In this document: positions 25,146 through 35,993 of the stretch, in pieces
Numbering within the stretch: position 1 is the first letter of the stretch
Layout: every line of letters starts with the position of its first letter
Assembly (NCBI RefSeq): GCF_017744955.1
Contig: NZ_JAGIAG010000018.1
Span: 171,960-235,959 of the forward strand
Length of the DNA: 64,000 nt
Direction of reading: 5' to 3'
From: Dokdonella sp.
Lineage (GTDB): Bacteria; Pseudomonadota; Gammaproteobacteria; Xanthomonadales; Rhodanobacteraceae
The notes under the pieces: generated by a model
Told to the model about the DNA's origin: nothing
The model's database searches: none
What the model saw: the letters and a program-made list of their open reading frames with translations, nothing else
Program-made: the position numbers and the translations under genes

Positions 25146-26249
25146 TCAGGGCGTAGCGGCGGCCTCTTCGTAGCCGACCACTTCCAGGCCGAAACCGTCG
25201 AGCCCGTGGAAGCGCCGCGGCGTGCCGAGCACGCGCAGGCGATGCACGCCGAGATCGGCCAGGATCTGCGCGCCGAGACCGTGCTGGCGGCCGTCGAACG
25301 CCGCCGCGTTCCTGACCTCGCCTTCGCGCGCGAGCCGGTCGAGCGCGCGCAGCGCCTCGCCGGCGTCGGACAGCACGACGACGACGCCGCGCCCCTCCTC
25401 GGCGACACGGCGCAAGGCGGCGCTGACGGTCAGTCCGCACGGCGTGTCGGTCAGGTGCAGCACGTCGGTCAGCGTGTCGCGCACGTGCACGCGCGCGAGC
25501 ACCGGCGCGCCGTCGTCCACGCGCCCGCGCACGAGTGCGAAATGCGGCGGCGCGGACAGCGCGTCGCGGTAGGCGATCAGGCGGAACGGGCCGAATTCGG
25601 TCTGCACCTCGCGCTCGAATGCGCGCACGACGGTCTTCTCGGTCTGCAGGCGATGGCGGATCAGGTCGGCGATCGTGCCGACCTTGAGGCCGTGTTCGCG
25701 CGCGAACTCGAACAGCTGCGCGCCGCGCTTCATGGTGCCGTCGTCGTTGACGATCTCGACCAGGATGCCCGACAGCATCGGCAGGCCGGCCAGGCGCACG
25801 AGGTCGATGGTTGCCTCGGTGTGGCCGGCGCGGGTCAGCACGCCGCCTTCGCTGTAGCGCAGCGGAAAGATGTGGCCCGGCCGCGCGAAATCGCCGGGTT
25901 GCGAGGTCGGGTCGGCCAAGGCACGGATGGTGCGCGCGCGATCGGCGGCGGAAATGCCGGTGGTGGTGCCGTGGCGATAGTCGACCGAGATCGTGAACGC
26001 GGTGCGATGGCTTTCGCTGTTCTCGGCCACCATCTGCGGCAGCTGCAATTCCTCCAGCCGCGCGCGCAGCATCGGCTGGCAGATGATGCCGCTGGAGTGG
26101 CGCACGATGAAGGCGATCGCCTCCTCGGTCACCGCCTGCGCGGCCATGATCAGATCGCCTTCGTTCTCGCGATCCTCGTCGTCGGCGATGACGACCATGC
26201 GGCCGTCGCGGATCTCGGCGGCCAGTTCGGGAATGGTGGCGTAACTCAT
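25146..26249 (-). CDS. ribB: DHBP synthase RibB fused to a degenerate GTP cyclohydrolase II domain
   Basis: A 367-residue two-domain protein. The N-terminal half is a complete 3,4-dihydroxy-2-butanone-4-phosphate synthase (DDEDRENEGDLIMAA, GTTTGISAADRA, RPGHIFPLRY, GHTEATIDL). The C-terminal half aligns with GTP cyclohydrolase II but the zinc-binding three-cysteine cluster is gone (a single Cys in TDTPCGL remains) and the substrate loop after GRGVVVVLSD is altered. So it should supply only the DHBP branch, with cyclohydrolase II encoded elsewhere. The ATG overlaps the ribE stop. Confidence 0.93.
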   Translation of the reverse strand: MSYATIPELAAEIRDGRMVVIADDEDRENEGDLIMAAQAVTEEAIAFIVRHSSGIICQPMLRARLEELQLPQMVAENSESHRTAFTISVDYRHGTTTGISAADRARTIRALADPTSQPGDFARPGHIFPLRYSEGGVLTRAGHTEATIDLVRLAGLPMLSGILVEIVNDDGTMKRGAQLFEFAREHGLKVGTIADLIRHRLQTEKTVVRAFEREVQTEFGPFRLIAYRDALSAPPHFALVRGRVDDGAPVLARVHVRDTLTDVLHLTDTPCGLTVSAALRRVAEEGRGVVVVLSDAGEALRALDRLAREGEVRNAAAFDGRQHGLGAQILADLGVHRLRVLGTPRRFHGLDGFGLEVVGYEEAAATP

Positions 26250-26851
26250 GGGTGGGCTCCGCGTTCGCCGTACAGCCTTTCGACGTATCGGGCGATCAGG
26301 TCGACTTCGAGGTTCACCGCATCGCCCGCCTTGCGCGAACCGAACGTGGTCGCGGCCAGCGTGTGCGGGATCAAGGTGACGCCGAAGGTGTCGGCGCCGG
26401 CTTCGTTGACGGTCAGGCTGGTGCCGTCGACGCAGATCGAGCCCTTGACGGCGATGTAGCGCGCCAAAGGCGCCGGCGCGCGGAACGTCCAGCGCTGCGA
26501 GCCGCCGTCGTCGCGCACCGCCACGACCGCGCCGACGCCGTCGACGTGGCCGGAGACCAGGTGCCCGCCGAGACGATCGGCCAGGCGCAGCGATTTCTCC
26601 AGGTTGACCGCGTCGCCGACGGCGAGCGCGCCGAGCGTGGTCAGGCGCAGCGTCTCGGCGGAAACGTCGGCGGCGAAGCGCCCGCCGGCGAGTTCGACCG
26701 CGGTCAGGCAGACGCCGGCCACCGCGATGCTGTCGCCGAGCGCGACGTCGGCGAGGTCGAGCGTGCCGACCTCGATCACGATGCGCGCGTCGCCGCCGCG
26801 CTGCTCGCGCTCGGCGATGCGGCCGACGGCCTGGATGATTCCCGTGAACAT
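26246..26851 (-). CDS. ribE: Riboflavin synthase alpha chain
   Basis: A 201-residue enzyme that dismutates two lumazines into riboflavin. It shows two lumazine-binding repeats: the first starts MFTGIIQAVGRI and includes VAGVCLTAVEL; the second begins GGHLVSGHVDGVG and includes VDGTSLTVNEAG. The length is normal. It lies two bases downstream of ribD and overlaps ribBA as ATGA. Confidence 0.97.
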   Translation of the reverse strand: MFTGIIQAVGRIAEREQRGGDARIVIEVGTLDLADVALGDSIAVAGVCLTAVELAGGRFAADVSAETLRLTTLGALAVGDAVNLEKSLRLADRLGGHLVSGHVDGVGAVVAVRDDGGSQRWTFRAPAPLARYIAVKGSICVDGTSLTVNEAGADTFGVTLIPHTLAATTFGSRKAGDAVNLEVDLIARYVERLYGERGAHP

Positions 26852-26853
26852 GA

Positions 26854-27969
26854 CTACTCCGTTGGCTGATTCGAGGTGCGCAACAACCAGCGCAGGTCAT
26901 CGCCGACCTGTCGCCGTTCGATGGTGCGCAGCCGCCAGCGCTCAGCCATGTCGGCAAGCGACGGCAGGGTTAGCAGAGGTCGCGCGGTATTGCCGAGCAG
27001 TACCGGCGCGATATACAGCAGCAGCTCGTCGACCAGGCCGGCGGCGAACAAGGCGCCGCTCAGCACCGGCCCCGCTTCGACTTGCAGTTCATTGACTCCG
27101 CGCCGGCCGAGTTCGGCCAGCACTCGGGCCAGATCGAGGCCACCCGCGCTGCTTTCAACCGCCACGCGCTCGACGCGATCGAAGCCCGCATGTGGCGCCT
27201 GTAGGCCGGGCGCGTGAAAAACCAGGGTCGGCGCGTTGCCGTCGAGCACGTTCGACTGCGCCGGCATGCGCAGGGCGCGATCCAGCACGACGCGCAGCGG
27301 CGCGACGGCTTCCCCGTCCGCTTCGGCCGAGGCGGCGAGGCGCACCGTCAGGCGTGGATCGTCTGCCGCCACGGTGCCGCTGCCGGTCAGGATCGCCGAG
27401 CTGCGCGCGCGCCAGCGCTGCACGTCCTCGCGCGCGGCCTCGCCGGTGATCCATTTCGAGGCTCCGTTCGCCAGCGCGGTGCGGCCGTCCAGGCTCATCG
27501 CCAGTTTCAGGCGCACCCACGGCCGGCCGCGCTCGACGCGCGAGAAGAAGCCGCGATTGAGTTCGCGGGCGGCGTCGCGCAGCAGGCCGGTGCCGATCTC
27601 GATTCCAGCCGCGCGCAGGCGCGCGAGCGCACCGCCCTCGTTCTGGAAGGCATCCTCGCTGGCGATCACCACGCGCGCGACGCCGGCCGCGATCAGCGCA
27701 TCGGCGCACGGCGGAGTGCGGCCGTGCAGACCACAGGGCTCCAGCGTCACGTACGCGGTCGCGCCGCGCGCGCGCGCGCCGGCTGCGCGCAACGCGAACA
27801 CTTCCGCATGCGGGCCACCGGCGCGCTGGTGCCAGCCTTCGCCGACGACTTCCTCGCCGTGCGCGAGCACGCAGCCGACGCGCGGATTGGGTTGCGTCGT
27901 GAACAGGCCACGTTCGGCGAGGCGCAGTGCGCGCGCCATCAGCGCATGATCAACGGCAGAAAAATTCAT
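26854..27969 (-). CDS. ribD: Bifunctional riboflavin biosynthesis deaminase/reductase
   Basis: A 371-residue enzyme performing two successive steps after GTP cyclohydrolase II. The N-terminal cytidine-deaminase-like domain carries zinc ligands in GGPHAEVFAL and EPCGLHGRTPPCADALI; the C-terminal reductase domain starts RPWVRLKLAMSLDGRTA and ends in QVEAGPVLSGALFAAGLVDE. I chose the ATG at 27969 (MNFSAVDHALMARAL); the frame upstream runs through an inserted repeat at 27986-28056. No FMN riboswitch was seen upstream. Confidence 0.96.
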   Translation of the reverse strand: MNFSAVDHALMARALRLAERGLFTTQPNPRVGCVLAHGEEVVGEGWHQRAGGPHAEVFALRAAGARARGATAYVTLEPCGLHGRTPPCADALIAAGVARVVIASEDAFQNEGGALARLRAAGIEIGTGLLRDAARELNRGFFSRVERGRPWVRLKLAMSLDGRTALANGASKWITGEAAREDVQRWRARSSAILTGSGTVAADDPRLTVRLAASAEADGEAVAPLRVVLDRALRMPAQSNVLDGNAPTLVFHAPGLQAPHAGFDRVERVAVESSAGGLDLARVLAELGRRGVNELQVEAGPVLSGALFAAGLVDELLLYIAPVLLGNTARPLLTLPSLADMAERWRLRTIERRQVGDDLRWLLRTSNQPTE

Positions 27970-27985
27970 GGCGCGGCCGGCAGTC

Positions 27986-28056
27986 GGCCTTCCCACAAAA
28001 GCGGAAATCCGACGGGATCTCGTCGGATACGTCCCGCGTTCGCGGAAATGACGGAG
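27986..28056. repeat. MITE-like inverted repeat between nrdR and ribD
   Basis: A perfect 8-bp stem ATCCGACG/CGTCGGAT with loop GGATCT (28007-28028) is flanked by imperfect GCGGAAAT and CCCGCGTTCGCGG words. This matches the layout of the common intergenic element with CCCGCGAA-type arms and an internal GGATCTCG. It separates ribD from nrdR. Confidence 0.55.
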
Positions 28057-28084
28057 GGAGAGCCTTCGCCCTGCATGTCGGGAC

Positions 28085-28609
28085 TCACCGCTTCTTGGCG
28101 GTTCCCGCGGCGGCGGCTTCACCGAGCAGCGGCAGTTGCAGGCCCTCGATCGCCGGCAGGTCGCGTTCGAGGCGTTCGATCTCCTCGCGGAACGCCTGCA
28201 CGTCCTCGAAGCTGCGGTAGACCGAGGCGAAGCGCACGAAGGCGACCTGATCGAGCTTCTTCAGCGCGCGCATGACCAGCTCGCCGATCTGTCGCGAAGG
28301 AACCTCGCGCTCGCCACTCTTGCGCAGGTCGTCGATGACCGCACGCATGGCGGCGTCGACCGCGTCGCGCGAGACCGGGCGCTTGTGCAGGGCGAGATCG
28401 AAGCTCGTGCGCAGCTTGCGCTCGTCGAACGCCTCGCGGCGACCGTCGTTCTTGATCACGCTCGGCAGCTTGATCTCGGCCGTCTCGAACGTGTTGAAGC
28501 GCTCCCCGCAGCGCTCGCACTCGCGCCGGCGCCGGATCGTGGCGCCGTCGTCGGACACGCGCGAGTCGATCACGCGGGTGTCTTCGTGCTGGCAGAAGGG
28601 GCAGTGCAT
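28085..28609 (-). CDS. nrdR: Transcriptional repressor NrdR
   Basis: A 174-residue repressor of ribonucleotide reductase genes. The N-terminal zinc ribbon has CPFC and CERCGERFNTFE; the ATP-cone domain follows from about residue 49 (PSVIKNDGRREAFD), binding ATP/dATP as the sensor. A C-terminal extension of about 25 residues (EIERLERDLPAIEG onward) is slightly longer than in E. coli. glyA-nrdR-ribD order is common in proteobacteria. Confidence 0.96.
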   Translation of the reverse strand: MHCPFCQHEDTRVIDSRVSDDGATIRRRRECERCGERFNTFETAEIKLPSVIKNDGRREAFDERKLRTSFDLALHKRPVSRDAVDAAMRAVIDDLRKSGEREVPSRQIGELVMRALKKLDQVAFVRFASVYRSFEDVQAFREEIERLERDLPAIEGLQLPLLGEAAAAGTAKKR

Positions 28610-28616
28610 TCGGGTC

Positions 28617-28720
28617 AGCGGTGAGCAGTGAGCGGTGAGCGGTGAAGAGCAGGCACGGTCGCAGCGCGCTCGGCGCGAATCGGTTTTTTCCGCTCACCGC
28701 TCACCGCTCGGCCGCTCACT
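28617..28720. repeat. GTGAGCGG-type inverted repeat between glyA and nrdR
   Basis: Tandem GTGAGCGGTGAGC units (28617-28660) are followed after about 55 bases by the complementary GCTCACCGCTCACC (28693-28716). The right arm abuts and contributes to the glyA stop codon. Copies of the same family lie at 55366-55456 and 57162-57276. Confidence 0.75.
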
Positions 28721-29972
28721 GATACACCGGATACTTGCGGCACTGCGCCTCGACCTTCTCGCGCGCCTGTGCGACCACGCCGGCGTCGCCGGGCGCGTCG
28801 AGCAGGTCGCAGATCCAGTGGGCGAGGTCGACGCAGTCCTGTTCGAGGTAGCCGCGCGTGGTCACCGCCGGCGTGCCGATGCGCAGGCCCGAGGTGATGA
28901 ACGGCGAGCGCGGGTCGTTCGGCACCGCGTTCTTGTTGACGGTGATGTGCGCCTCGCCGAGCGCGGCTTCGGCGTCCTTGCCGGTGACCTCGCGGCCGAT
29001 CAGGTCGAGCAGCATCAGATGGTTCTCGGTGCCGCCAGAGACGATCTTGTAGCCGCGCGCGACGAAGGTCTTCGCCATCGCCTGCGCGTTCTTCACCACC
29101 TGCTGCTGGTAGGTCTTGAACGCCGGCTCCAGCGCTTCCTTGAACGCGACCGCCTTGGCCGCGATCACGTGCATCAGCGGGCCGCCCTGGATGCCGGGGA
29201 AGACGATCGACTGCAGCTTCTTTTCCAGCTCCGCGCCGAGCCCCTTGGCGAGGATGATGCCGCCGCGCGGACCGCGCAGGGTCTTGTGGGTGGTCGAGGT
29301 GACGACGTGCGCGTGCGGCACCGGGCTCGGATAGACGCCCGCGGCGACCAGACCGGCGATGTGCGCCATGTCGACGAAGAGATAGGCGCCGATCTGGTCG
29401 GCGATCGCGCGGAAGCGCGCCCAGTCCAGCACCTGCGAATACGCCGAGAAGCCGGCCACGATCATCTTCGGCTTGTGTTCGAGCGCGAGCTTCTCGATCT
29501 CGGCGTAGTCGACCTTTCCGGTGGCCGGGTCGATGCCGTACTGCACCGCGTTGAAGATCTTGCCGGACAAGTTCACCTTGGCGCCGTGGGTCAGGTGGCC
29601 GCCGTGGGCGAGGCTCATGCCGAGGATCGTGTCGCCGGGGCTGAGCAGGGCGAAGTAGACCGCCTGGTTCGCCTGCGAGCCCGAGTGCGGCTGCACGTTG
29701 GCGTAGTCGCAGTCGAACAGCTCCTTGACGCGCGCGATCGCCAGGCTCTCGGCGACGTCGACGTATTCGCAGCCGCCGTAGTAGCGCTTGCCCGGGTAGC
29801 CCTCGGCGTACTTGTTCGTCAGCACCGAACCCTGCGCCTCGAGCACGCGCGGGCTGGCGTAGTTCTCCGAAGCGATCAGCTCGACGTGGTCCTCCTGGCG
29901 CCGGCCCTCGGCGGCGATCGCCTGGGCGAGCTCGGGGTCGAAACCTTCGATACGGGCATCCTTGGAGAACAT
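28716..29972 (-). CDS. glyA: Serine hydroxymethyltransferase
   Basis: A 418-residue PLP enzyme interconverting serine and glycine and charging tetrahydrofolate with one-carbon units. The PLP lysine sits in VTSTTHKTLRGPRGG; other family blocks are ELIASENYASPRVLEAQG, NKYAEGYPGKRYYGGCEYVD, and DMAHIAGLVAAG. Length and ends match the family. It is transcribed divergently from ettA across a 181-base gap. Confidence 0.98.
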   Translation of the reverse strand: MFSKDARIEGFDPELAQAIAAEGRRQEDHVELIASENYASPRVLEAQGSVLTNKYAEGYPGKRYYGGCEYVDVAESLAIARVKELFDCDYANVQPHSGSQANQAVYFALLSPGDTILGMSLAHGGHLTHGAKVNLSGKIFNAVQYGIDPATGKVDYAEIEKLALEHKPKMIVAGFSAYSQVLDWARFRAIADQIGAYLFVDMAHIAGLVAAGVYPSPVPHAHVVTSTTHKTLRGPRGGIILAKGLGAELEKKLQSIVFPGIQGGPLMHVIAAKAVAFKEALEPAFKTYQQQVVKNAQAMAKTFVARGYKIVSGGTENHLMLLDLIGREVTGKDAEAALGEAHITVNKNAVPNDPRSPFITSGLRIGTPAVTTRGYLEQDCVDLAHWICDLLDAPGDAGVVAQAREKVEAQCRKYPVYQ

Positions 29973-30053
29973 CGCGCGGACCTGTGCAGACGGACGGGGG
30001 AGCGCATGTTACCGCTTTGTGGCGCGCCATATGGCCCCGTTCGCGGGCGAGAC

Positions 30054-30083
30054 ATGACGCACCGCCCGCCGATCGGCGATAAT
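30054..30083 (+). promoter_or_regulatory. Possible ettA promoter
   Basis: ATGACG (30054-30059) and GATAAT (30078-30083) are spaced by 18 bases, four of six and five of six matches to sigma-70 hexamers. It lies about 70 bases before the ettA start in the divergent glyA-ettA region. Confidence 0.5.
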
Positions 30084-30153
30084 GCCGCTCTTCTCGTTCC
30101 ACTCGGACCCGGCGCTGTCGCCAGCGCTGCCGCGTTCTTCGCCCGGAGTCAGC

Positions 30154-31815
<1,662 letters not shown>

Positions 31816-32005
31816 ATCTCGGCTCTCCTGCTTGCGGGAGAGCGGCACCAGGGACGAGGGCCTCGGCCGCTGCGAGCGGCTGAGGCCGAGGCAGGACGCC
31901 GGCGGGAGAGCGCGCCAAGCGCAACGGGTGGATTGGCGCTCTCCTCATCCACCTTCGATCCTTCTCCCACCCGCAGAAGAAAGCGATTCTCGGCATACTC
32001 GGCGT
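31816..32005. other. Intergenic hairpins between ettA and pyrF
   Basis: Two short inverted repeats follow ettA: GCTCTCC/GGAGAGC around an 8-base loop at about 31825-31846, and CCTCGGCC/GGCCGAGG at about 31861-31891. They may act together as an ettA terminator or be a dispersed repeat. No gene was found here. Confidence 0.45.
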
Positions 32006-32848
32006 ATGACCTTCCTCGACGCACTCAATCACGCTTGGCGACGCCACGACTCCCTCGTCTGCGTCGGCCTGGATCCGGAGCCGGCGAAGTTCCCAGCGGC
32101 TCTGCGCGACCGTCCGGACGCGATCTTCGAATTCTGCCGCGCGATCGTCGATGCGACTGCCGATCTGGTCTGCTGCTTCAAGCCGCAGATCGCGCATTTC
32201 GCCGCGCACGCCGCTGAAGGCGCGCTCGAGCGCCTGATCGCGCACGTTCACGCCGCGCATCCCGGTGTGCCGGTGATCCTCGACGCCAAGCGCGGCGACA
32301 TCGGCTCGACCGCCCAGCAGTACGCGGCCGAAGCATTCGACCGCTACGGCGCGGACGCGGTCACGGCCAATCCCTACCTCGGCCGCGATTCGGTGCAACC
32401 CTTCCTCGATCGCGCCGACAAGGGCGTGATCCTGCTCTGCCGCACCTCCAATCCGGGCGCGCGCGACCTGCAGGACCTGACCGTGCGCAATGCCGACGGC
32501 ATCGAGCGCACGCTGTACCAGCACGTCGCCGAAACCGTCGCGCGCGATTGGAACGCGAACGGCAACTGTGCGCTGGTCGTCGGCGCAACCTACCCGGAAG
32601 AACTCGCCGACGTGCGCCGCCGCGTCGGCGACCTGCCCTTGCTGGTGCCCGGCGTCGGGGCGCAGGGCGGCGATGTCGCGGCCGTCGTCAAGAACGGCGC
32701 GACGGCCTCCGGCGGCGGCCTGATCATCAGCTCCTCGCGCGCGATTCTCTACGCGGGCAACGGCGAGGATTTCGCCGACGCCGCTCGCAAGGCGGCGCTG
32801 CAGCTGCGCGACGAGATCAACCGGGTTCGCTCGAAGGCCGAGGGCTGA
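32006..32848 (+). CDS. pyrF: Orotidine 5'-phosphate decarboxylase (type 2)
   Basis: A 280-residue TIM-barrel enzyme that decarboxylates OMP to UMP, the last step of de novo pyrimidine synthesis. The catalytic motif VILDAKRGDIGSTA is clear, with VCVGLDPEP at the N-terminus and LVPGVGAQGGD near the end. Its length and the DAKRGDIG form indicate the longer subfamily found in mycobacteria and many proteobacteria, rather than the approximately 230-residue E. coli type. The ATG at 32006 gives the usual MTFLDALNHAW-like start. Confidence 0.95.
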   Translation: MTFLDALNHAWRRHDSLVCVGLDPEPAKFPAALRDRPDAIFEFCRAIVDATADLVCCFKPQIAHFAAHAAEGALERLIAHVHAAHPGVPVILDAKRGDIGSTAQQYAAEAFDRYGADAVTANPYLGRDSVQPFLDRADKGVILLCRTSNPGARDLQDLTVRNADGIERTLYQHVAETVARDWNANGNCALVVGATYPEELADVRRRVGDLPLLVPGVGAQGGDVAAVVKNGATASGGGLIISSSRAILYAGNGEDFADAARKAALQLRDEINRVRSKAEG

Positions 32849-32894
32849 AAGGGCTCTCCGGGCGGTAGTCGCCCGGCGGCTGCAAGGAGGAAGC

Positions 32895-32976
32895 TTTTCT
32901 CGCAGAGCCGCAGAGGACGCAGAGAAAGGCAAAGCGATTGTTCTCTTCTCCGCGTTTTCTGCGGCTCTGCGAGAGA
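32895..32976. repeat. CGCAGAG-type long inverted repeat between pyrF and def
   Basis: Left arm 32895-32926 (CGCAGAGCCGCAGAGGACGCA core) and right arm 32945-32976 are near-perfect complements. It is the same family as 11023-11120. Lying between convergent pyrF and def, it may work as a bidirectional terminator. Confidence 0.7.
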
Positions 32977-32999
32977 CGCTCTCCGATCCGGCCCGACCG

Positions 33000-33530
33000 T
33001 CAGTCGTCGGCGAGTTCCAGACCCGGGAACAGCACCTCGGCGAAGCCGAAGCGCGAAAAGTCCGTGATCCGCATCGGATAGAGCTTGCCGATGAGGTGAT
33101 CACACTCGTGCTGCACGACGCGCGCGTGGAAGCCCTCGGCGATCCGATCGATCGGCACGCCGTCCGGATCGAAGCCCGTGTAGCGGATCGACGACCAGCG
33201 CTCGACCACACCGCGCAGGCCCGGCACCGACAGGCAGCCCTCCCAGCCCTCCTCGCGGGCGTCGGACAGAGGCGTGAGCGTCGGATTGAGCAGGATCGTG
33301 CGCGGCACCGCCGGCGCGTCCGGGTAGCGTTCGTTGCGGTCGAAGCCGAAGATCACCAGCTGCAGGTCCACGCCGATCTGCGGCGCGGCGAGCCCGACGC
33401 CGTTGGCGGCGTGCATGGTCTCGAACATGTCGGCGATCAGGACGCGCAGCTCGGGCGTGCCGAAGCGCTCGACCGGCTTGGCGACGCGCAGCAGACGCGG
33501 ATCGCCCATCTTCAGGATTTCGTGGATCAT
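33000..33530 (-). CDS. def: Peptide deformylase
   Basis: A 176-residue metalloenzyme that removes the N-formyl group from nascent proteins. All three motifs are intact: GVGLAAPQIG, EGCLSVPG with the metal cysteine, and QHECDHLIGKLYP with both histidines and the catalytic glutamate. The adjacent fmt found in many genomes is not present here. A second deformylase may exist elsewhere; nothing suggests inactivity. Confidence 0.96.
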   Translation of the reverse strand: MIHEILKMGDPRLLRVAKPVERFGTPELRVLIADMFETMHAANGVGLAAPQIGVDLQLVIFGFDRNERYPDAPAVPRTILLNPTLTPLSDAREEGWEGCLSVPGLRGVVERWSSIRYTGFDPDGVPIDRIAEGFHARVVQHECDHLIGKLYPMRITDFSRFGFAEVLFPGLELADD

Positions 33531-33706
33531 CGCAGCCCTCGCTCGGCCGGCAGCGTGCTGCCCGTAGCGGGAAATTATCGCGCATCGCGCCGGACCTGCG
33601 CCGGCGTACGGCGCGCGCCGGGTGACGCCCGGCGGAGCTTGTGTTTTGATACCGTCGCGGACCGCGCCGTGCTGTTCGCGCGATCACCTCCAGCAAGGGG
33701 CACTGC

Positions 33707-35650
33707 ATGAATTCCCAACCCGTCGCGGCCAAGTCCGGCGCGCAGCTCACGGTGCGCGCCGTGATTCTTTCGATGATATTGGCGATGATCCTCGCCGCCG
33801 CGAACGCCTACCTCGGCCTGTTCGCCGGCCTGACCATCGCGACGGCGATTCCCGCTGCGGTCGTCTCGATGGGCGTGCTGCGCCTGCTCGGCGGCGGCAC
33901 GATCCTCGAGAACAACATCGTGCAGACCGGCGCCTCGGCCGGTTCGTCGATCGCGGCCGGCGTGATCTTCACGATCCCGGCGCTGATCATCCTCGGCTAC
34001 TGGCAGGACTTCCGCTATTCCTGGGTGCTCGCCATCGCCGGCCTCGGCGGCCTGCTCGGCGTGCTGTTCTCGGTACCGCTGCGCCGCTCGATGATCGTCG
34101 AGGACCCGCTGCCGTTCCCGGAGGGCAAGGCCGCCGCGGAAGTGCTCAAGGCCGGCGAGAACCCGGGCCCGGGACTGAAGATCCTCGGCGTTTCCGGCGC
34201 GATCGGTGCGGTCGTCAAGCTGGCCGCCGAGAGCGGCCTGCGCATGATTCCCGATGCCGCCGCGGGCGGTGCCTTCGTCGGCAAGTTCATCGCCTACCTC
34301 GGCACCAATCTCTCGCCGGCGCTACTCGGCGTCGGCTACATCGTCGGGCTCAACGTCGGCATCGTCGTCCTGTCGGGTAGCATCCTGTCCTGGCACATCG
34401 CCATTCCGCTGTACAACGCGTTCTTCCTCGACGGCAACACCGCGCTCGCCGCGCAGGTCGCCGGCAAGGACGCGGTCACCACCGCGTTCGCGATCTGGAG
34501 CACCCAGGTGCGCTATCTCGGCGTCGGCACGATGCTGATCGGCGGCGTGTGGACGCTGTTCAGCCTGCGCAAGTCGCTCGCCTCGGGCATCAAGAGCGGC
34601 CTCGCCGCGGCGCGCAAGGGAGGTTCCGGCGTCGTCGCCGAAACCGAACGCGACCTGCCGATGAAGTGGATGCTGGTGGCCCTGGTCGCCTTCGTCGTGC
34701 CGCTGGCCATGCTCTATCAGGCGATCGTCGCCAACTGGGGCGTCAGCATTCCGATGACGATCATCATGATCGTGGCCGGCTTCCTGTTCGTCTCGGTCTC
34801 CGGCTACCTGGCCGGACTGGTCGGCTCGTCCAACAATCCGGTCTCCGGCATCACCATCGCGACGATCCTGTTCGCCTCGGTCGTGCTGATGCTGCTGCTC
34901 GGTCGCGATTCGCAGATCGGCGCGGTCGCCGCGATCATGATCGGCGCGGTGGTCTGCTGCGCGGCGGCGGTCGGCGGCGACAACCTGCAGGACCTCAAGG
35001 CCGGCTATCTCGTCGGCGCGACGCCGTGGAAGCAGCAGGTCATGCTCGCGATCGGCGCGTTCTCCTGCGCGCTGATCATGGCGCCGGTGCTGAACCTGCT
35101 CGCCACCGCCTACGGCATCGGCGCACCGACCGCCGAGCACCCGAACCCGCTGTCCGCGCCGCAGGCGACCCTGATGGCCTCGGTCGCCAAGGGCATGTTC
35201 GGCGGCAAGCTGCCGTGGACGATGATCGGCATCGGCGCGCTGATCGGCGCGGTGGTGATCGCGTTCGACGAATGGCTGAAGTCGCGCAAGTCCAGCTTCC
35301 GCGTGCCGGTGCTGGCTGCGGCGATCGGCATCTACCTGCCGCTGGAGCTGATGGTGCCGATCTTCCTCGGCGGCCTGCTGGCGCATTTCGTCGAGCGCAA
35401 GCACGGCGTCAGCCCGCACGACGAGGACGAACGCGACCGCATCCATCGCCCGGGCACGCTGTTCTCGGCCGGCCTGATCACCGGCGAGGCGCTGATGGGC
35501 ATCGCGATCGCAATCCCGATCGTGGTCAGCGAACGCGCCGACGTGCTCGCGCTGCCGGCGTCGCTGCACTTCAACCAGTGGGTCGGCCTTGCGGTGCTGG
35601 CGCTGATCGGCTGGCTGCTGTATCGCACGGCGACGAACACGCGCAGCTAG
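33707..35650 (+). CDS. OPT family oligopeptide transporter
   Basis: A 647-residue protein with about 14-16 hydrophobic segments. The family block LPFPEGKAAAEVLKAGE follows the third or fourth span, and ENNIVQTGASAGSSIAAGV and GSSNNPVSGITIATI are typical of bacterial OPT members. It probably imports small peptides or metal chelates with proton symport; the substrate is not predictable. It is monocistronic, followed by a GC-rich hairpin at 35667-35692. Confidence 0.93.
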   Translation: MNSQPVAAKSGAQLTVRAVILSMILAMILAAANAYLGLFAGLTIATAIPAAVVSMGVLRLLGGGTILENNIVQTGASAGSSIAAGVIFTIPALIILGYWQDFRYSWVLAIAGLGGLLGVLFSVPLRRSMIVEDPLPFPEGKAAAEVLKAGENPGPGLKILGVSGAIGAVVKLAAESGLRMIPDAAAGGAFVGKFIAYLGTNLSPALLGVGYIVGLNVGIVVLSGSILSWHIAIPLYNAFFLDGNTALAAQVAGKDAVTTAFAIWSTQVRYLGVGTMLIGGVWTLFSLRKSLASGIKSGLAAARKGGSGVVAETERDLPMKWMLVALVAFVVPLAMLYQAIVANWGVSIPMTIIMIVAGFLFVSVSGYLAGLVGSSNNPVSGITIATILFASVVLMLLLGRDSQIGAVAAIMIGAVVCCAAAVGGDNLQDLKAGYLVGATPWKQQVMLAIGAFSCALIMAPVLNLLATAYGIGAPTAEHPNPLSAPQATLMASVAKGMFGGKLPWTMIGIGALIGAVVIAFDEWLKSRKSSFRVPVLAAAIGIYLPLELMVPIFLGGLLAHFVERKHGVSPHDEDERDRIHRPGTLFSAGLITGEALMGIAIAIPIVVSERADVLALPASLHFNQWVGLAVLALIGWLLYRTATNTRS

Positions 35651-35666
35651 GACGCCTTTCCGCAGA

Positions 35667-35692
35667 GGGCGCGCCGCTCCCGGCGCGCGCCC
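35667..35692 (+). terminator. GC-rich terminator-like hairpin after the OPT transporter
   Basis: A GGGCGCGCC/GGCGCGCGCCC hairpin with a short loop is followed by TTCTCC, 17 bases past the stop codon. The U-tract is short. Confidence 0.5.
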
Positions 35693-35993
35693 TTCTCCTG
35701 ATTCGGCATGCGCGCCCGCCGTAGCGGGCACCGCCGACGCGAGACCGTCTCCACGGATCGCGCCGGCGGATTGTGCTGTCATGGCGGAACGTATTCACGA
35801 CTTCCTTCCGAAATGGAAGCGAATTGGCAACATCGTTTGAACGTTCGCACAGGGAAACTTTTTCCGCTCGGCGTTCGAGCGATGGGGCAATCGCATGCAG
35901 TGTCATCCCACGGCCTCCGTTGGGATGCATCGTTTGCCGATCTGACTGCGACGTCGCAACGACGGCTTATTCGTCCCTTTATGGAGGAGAGAC
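35693..35993. other. Upstream region of the secreted protein at 35994
   Basis: About 300 bases without a gene. The latter half is lower in GC than the surroundings and ends in ATGGAGGAGAGAC, a strong ribosome-binding site directly before the ATG at 35994. It is the likely promoter region, but no clear sigma-70 pair was identified. Confidence 0.5.

Noticed and set aside
27970..28084. FMN riboswitch upstream of ribD
   Set aside because: The region is occupied by a MITE-like inverted repeat and lacks the conserved multi-stem FMN-binding sequence.
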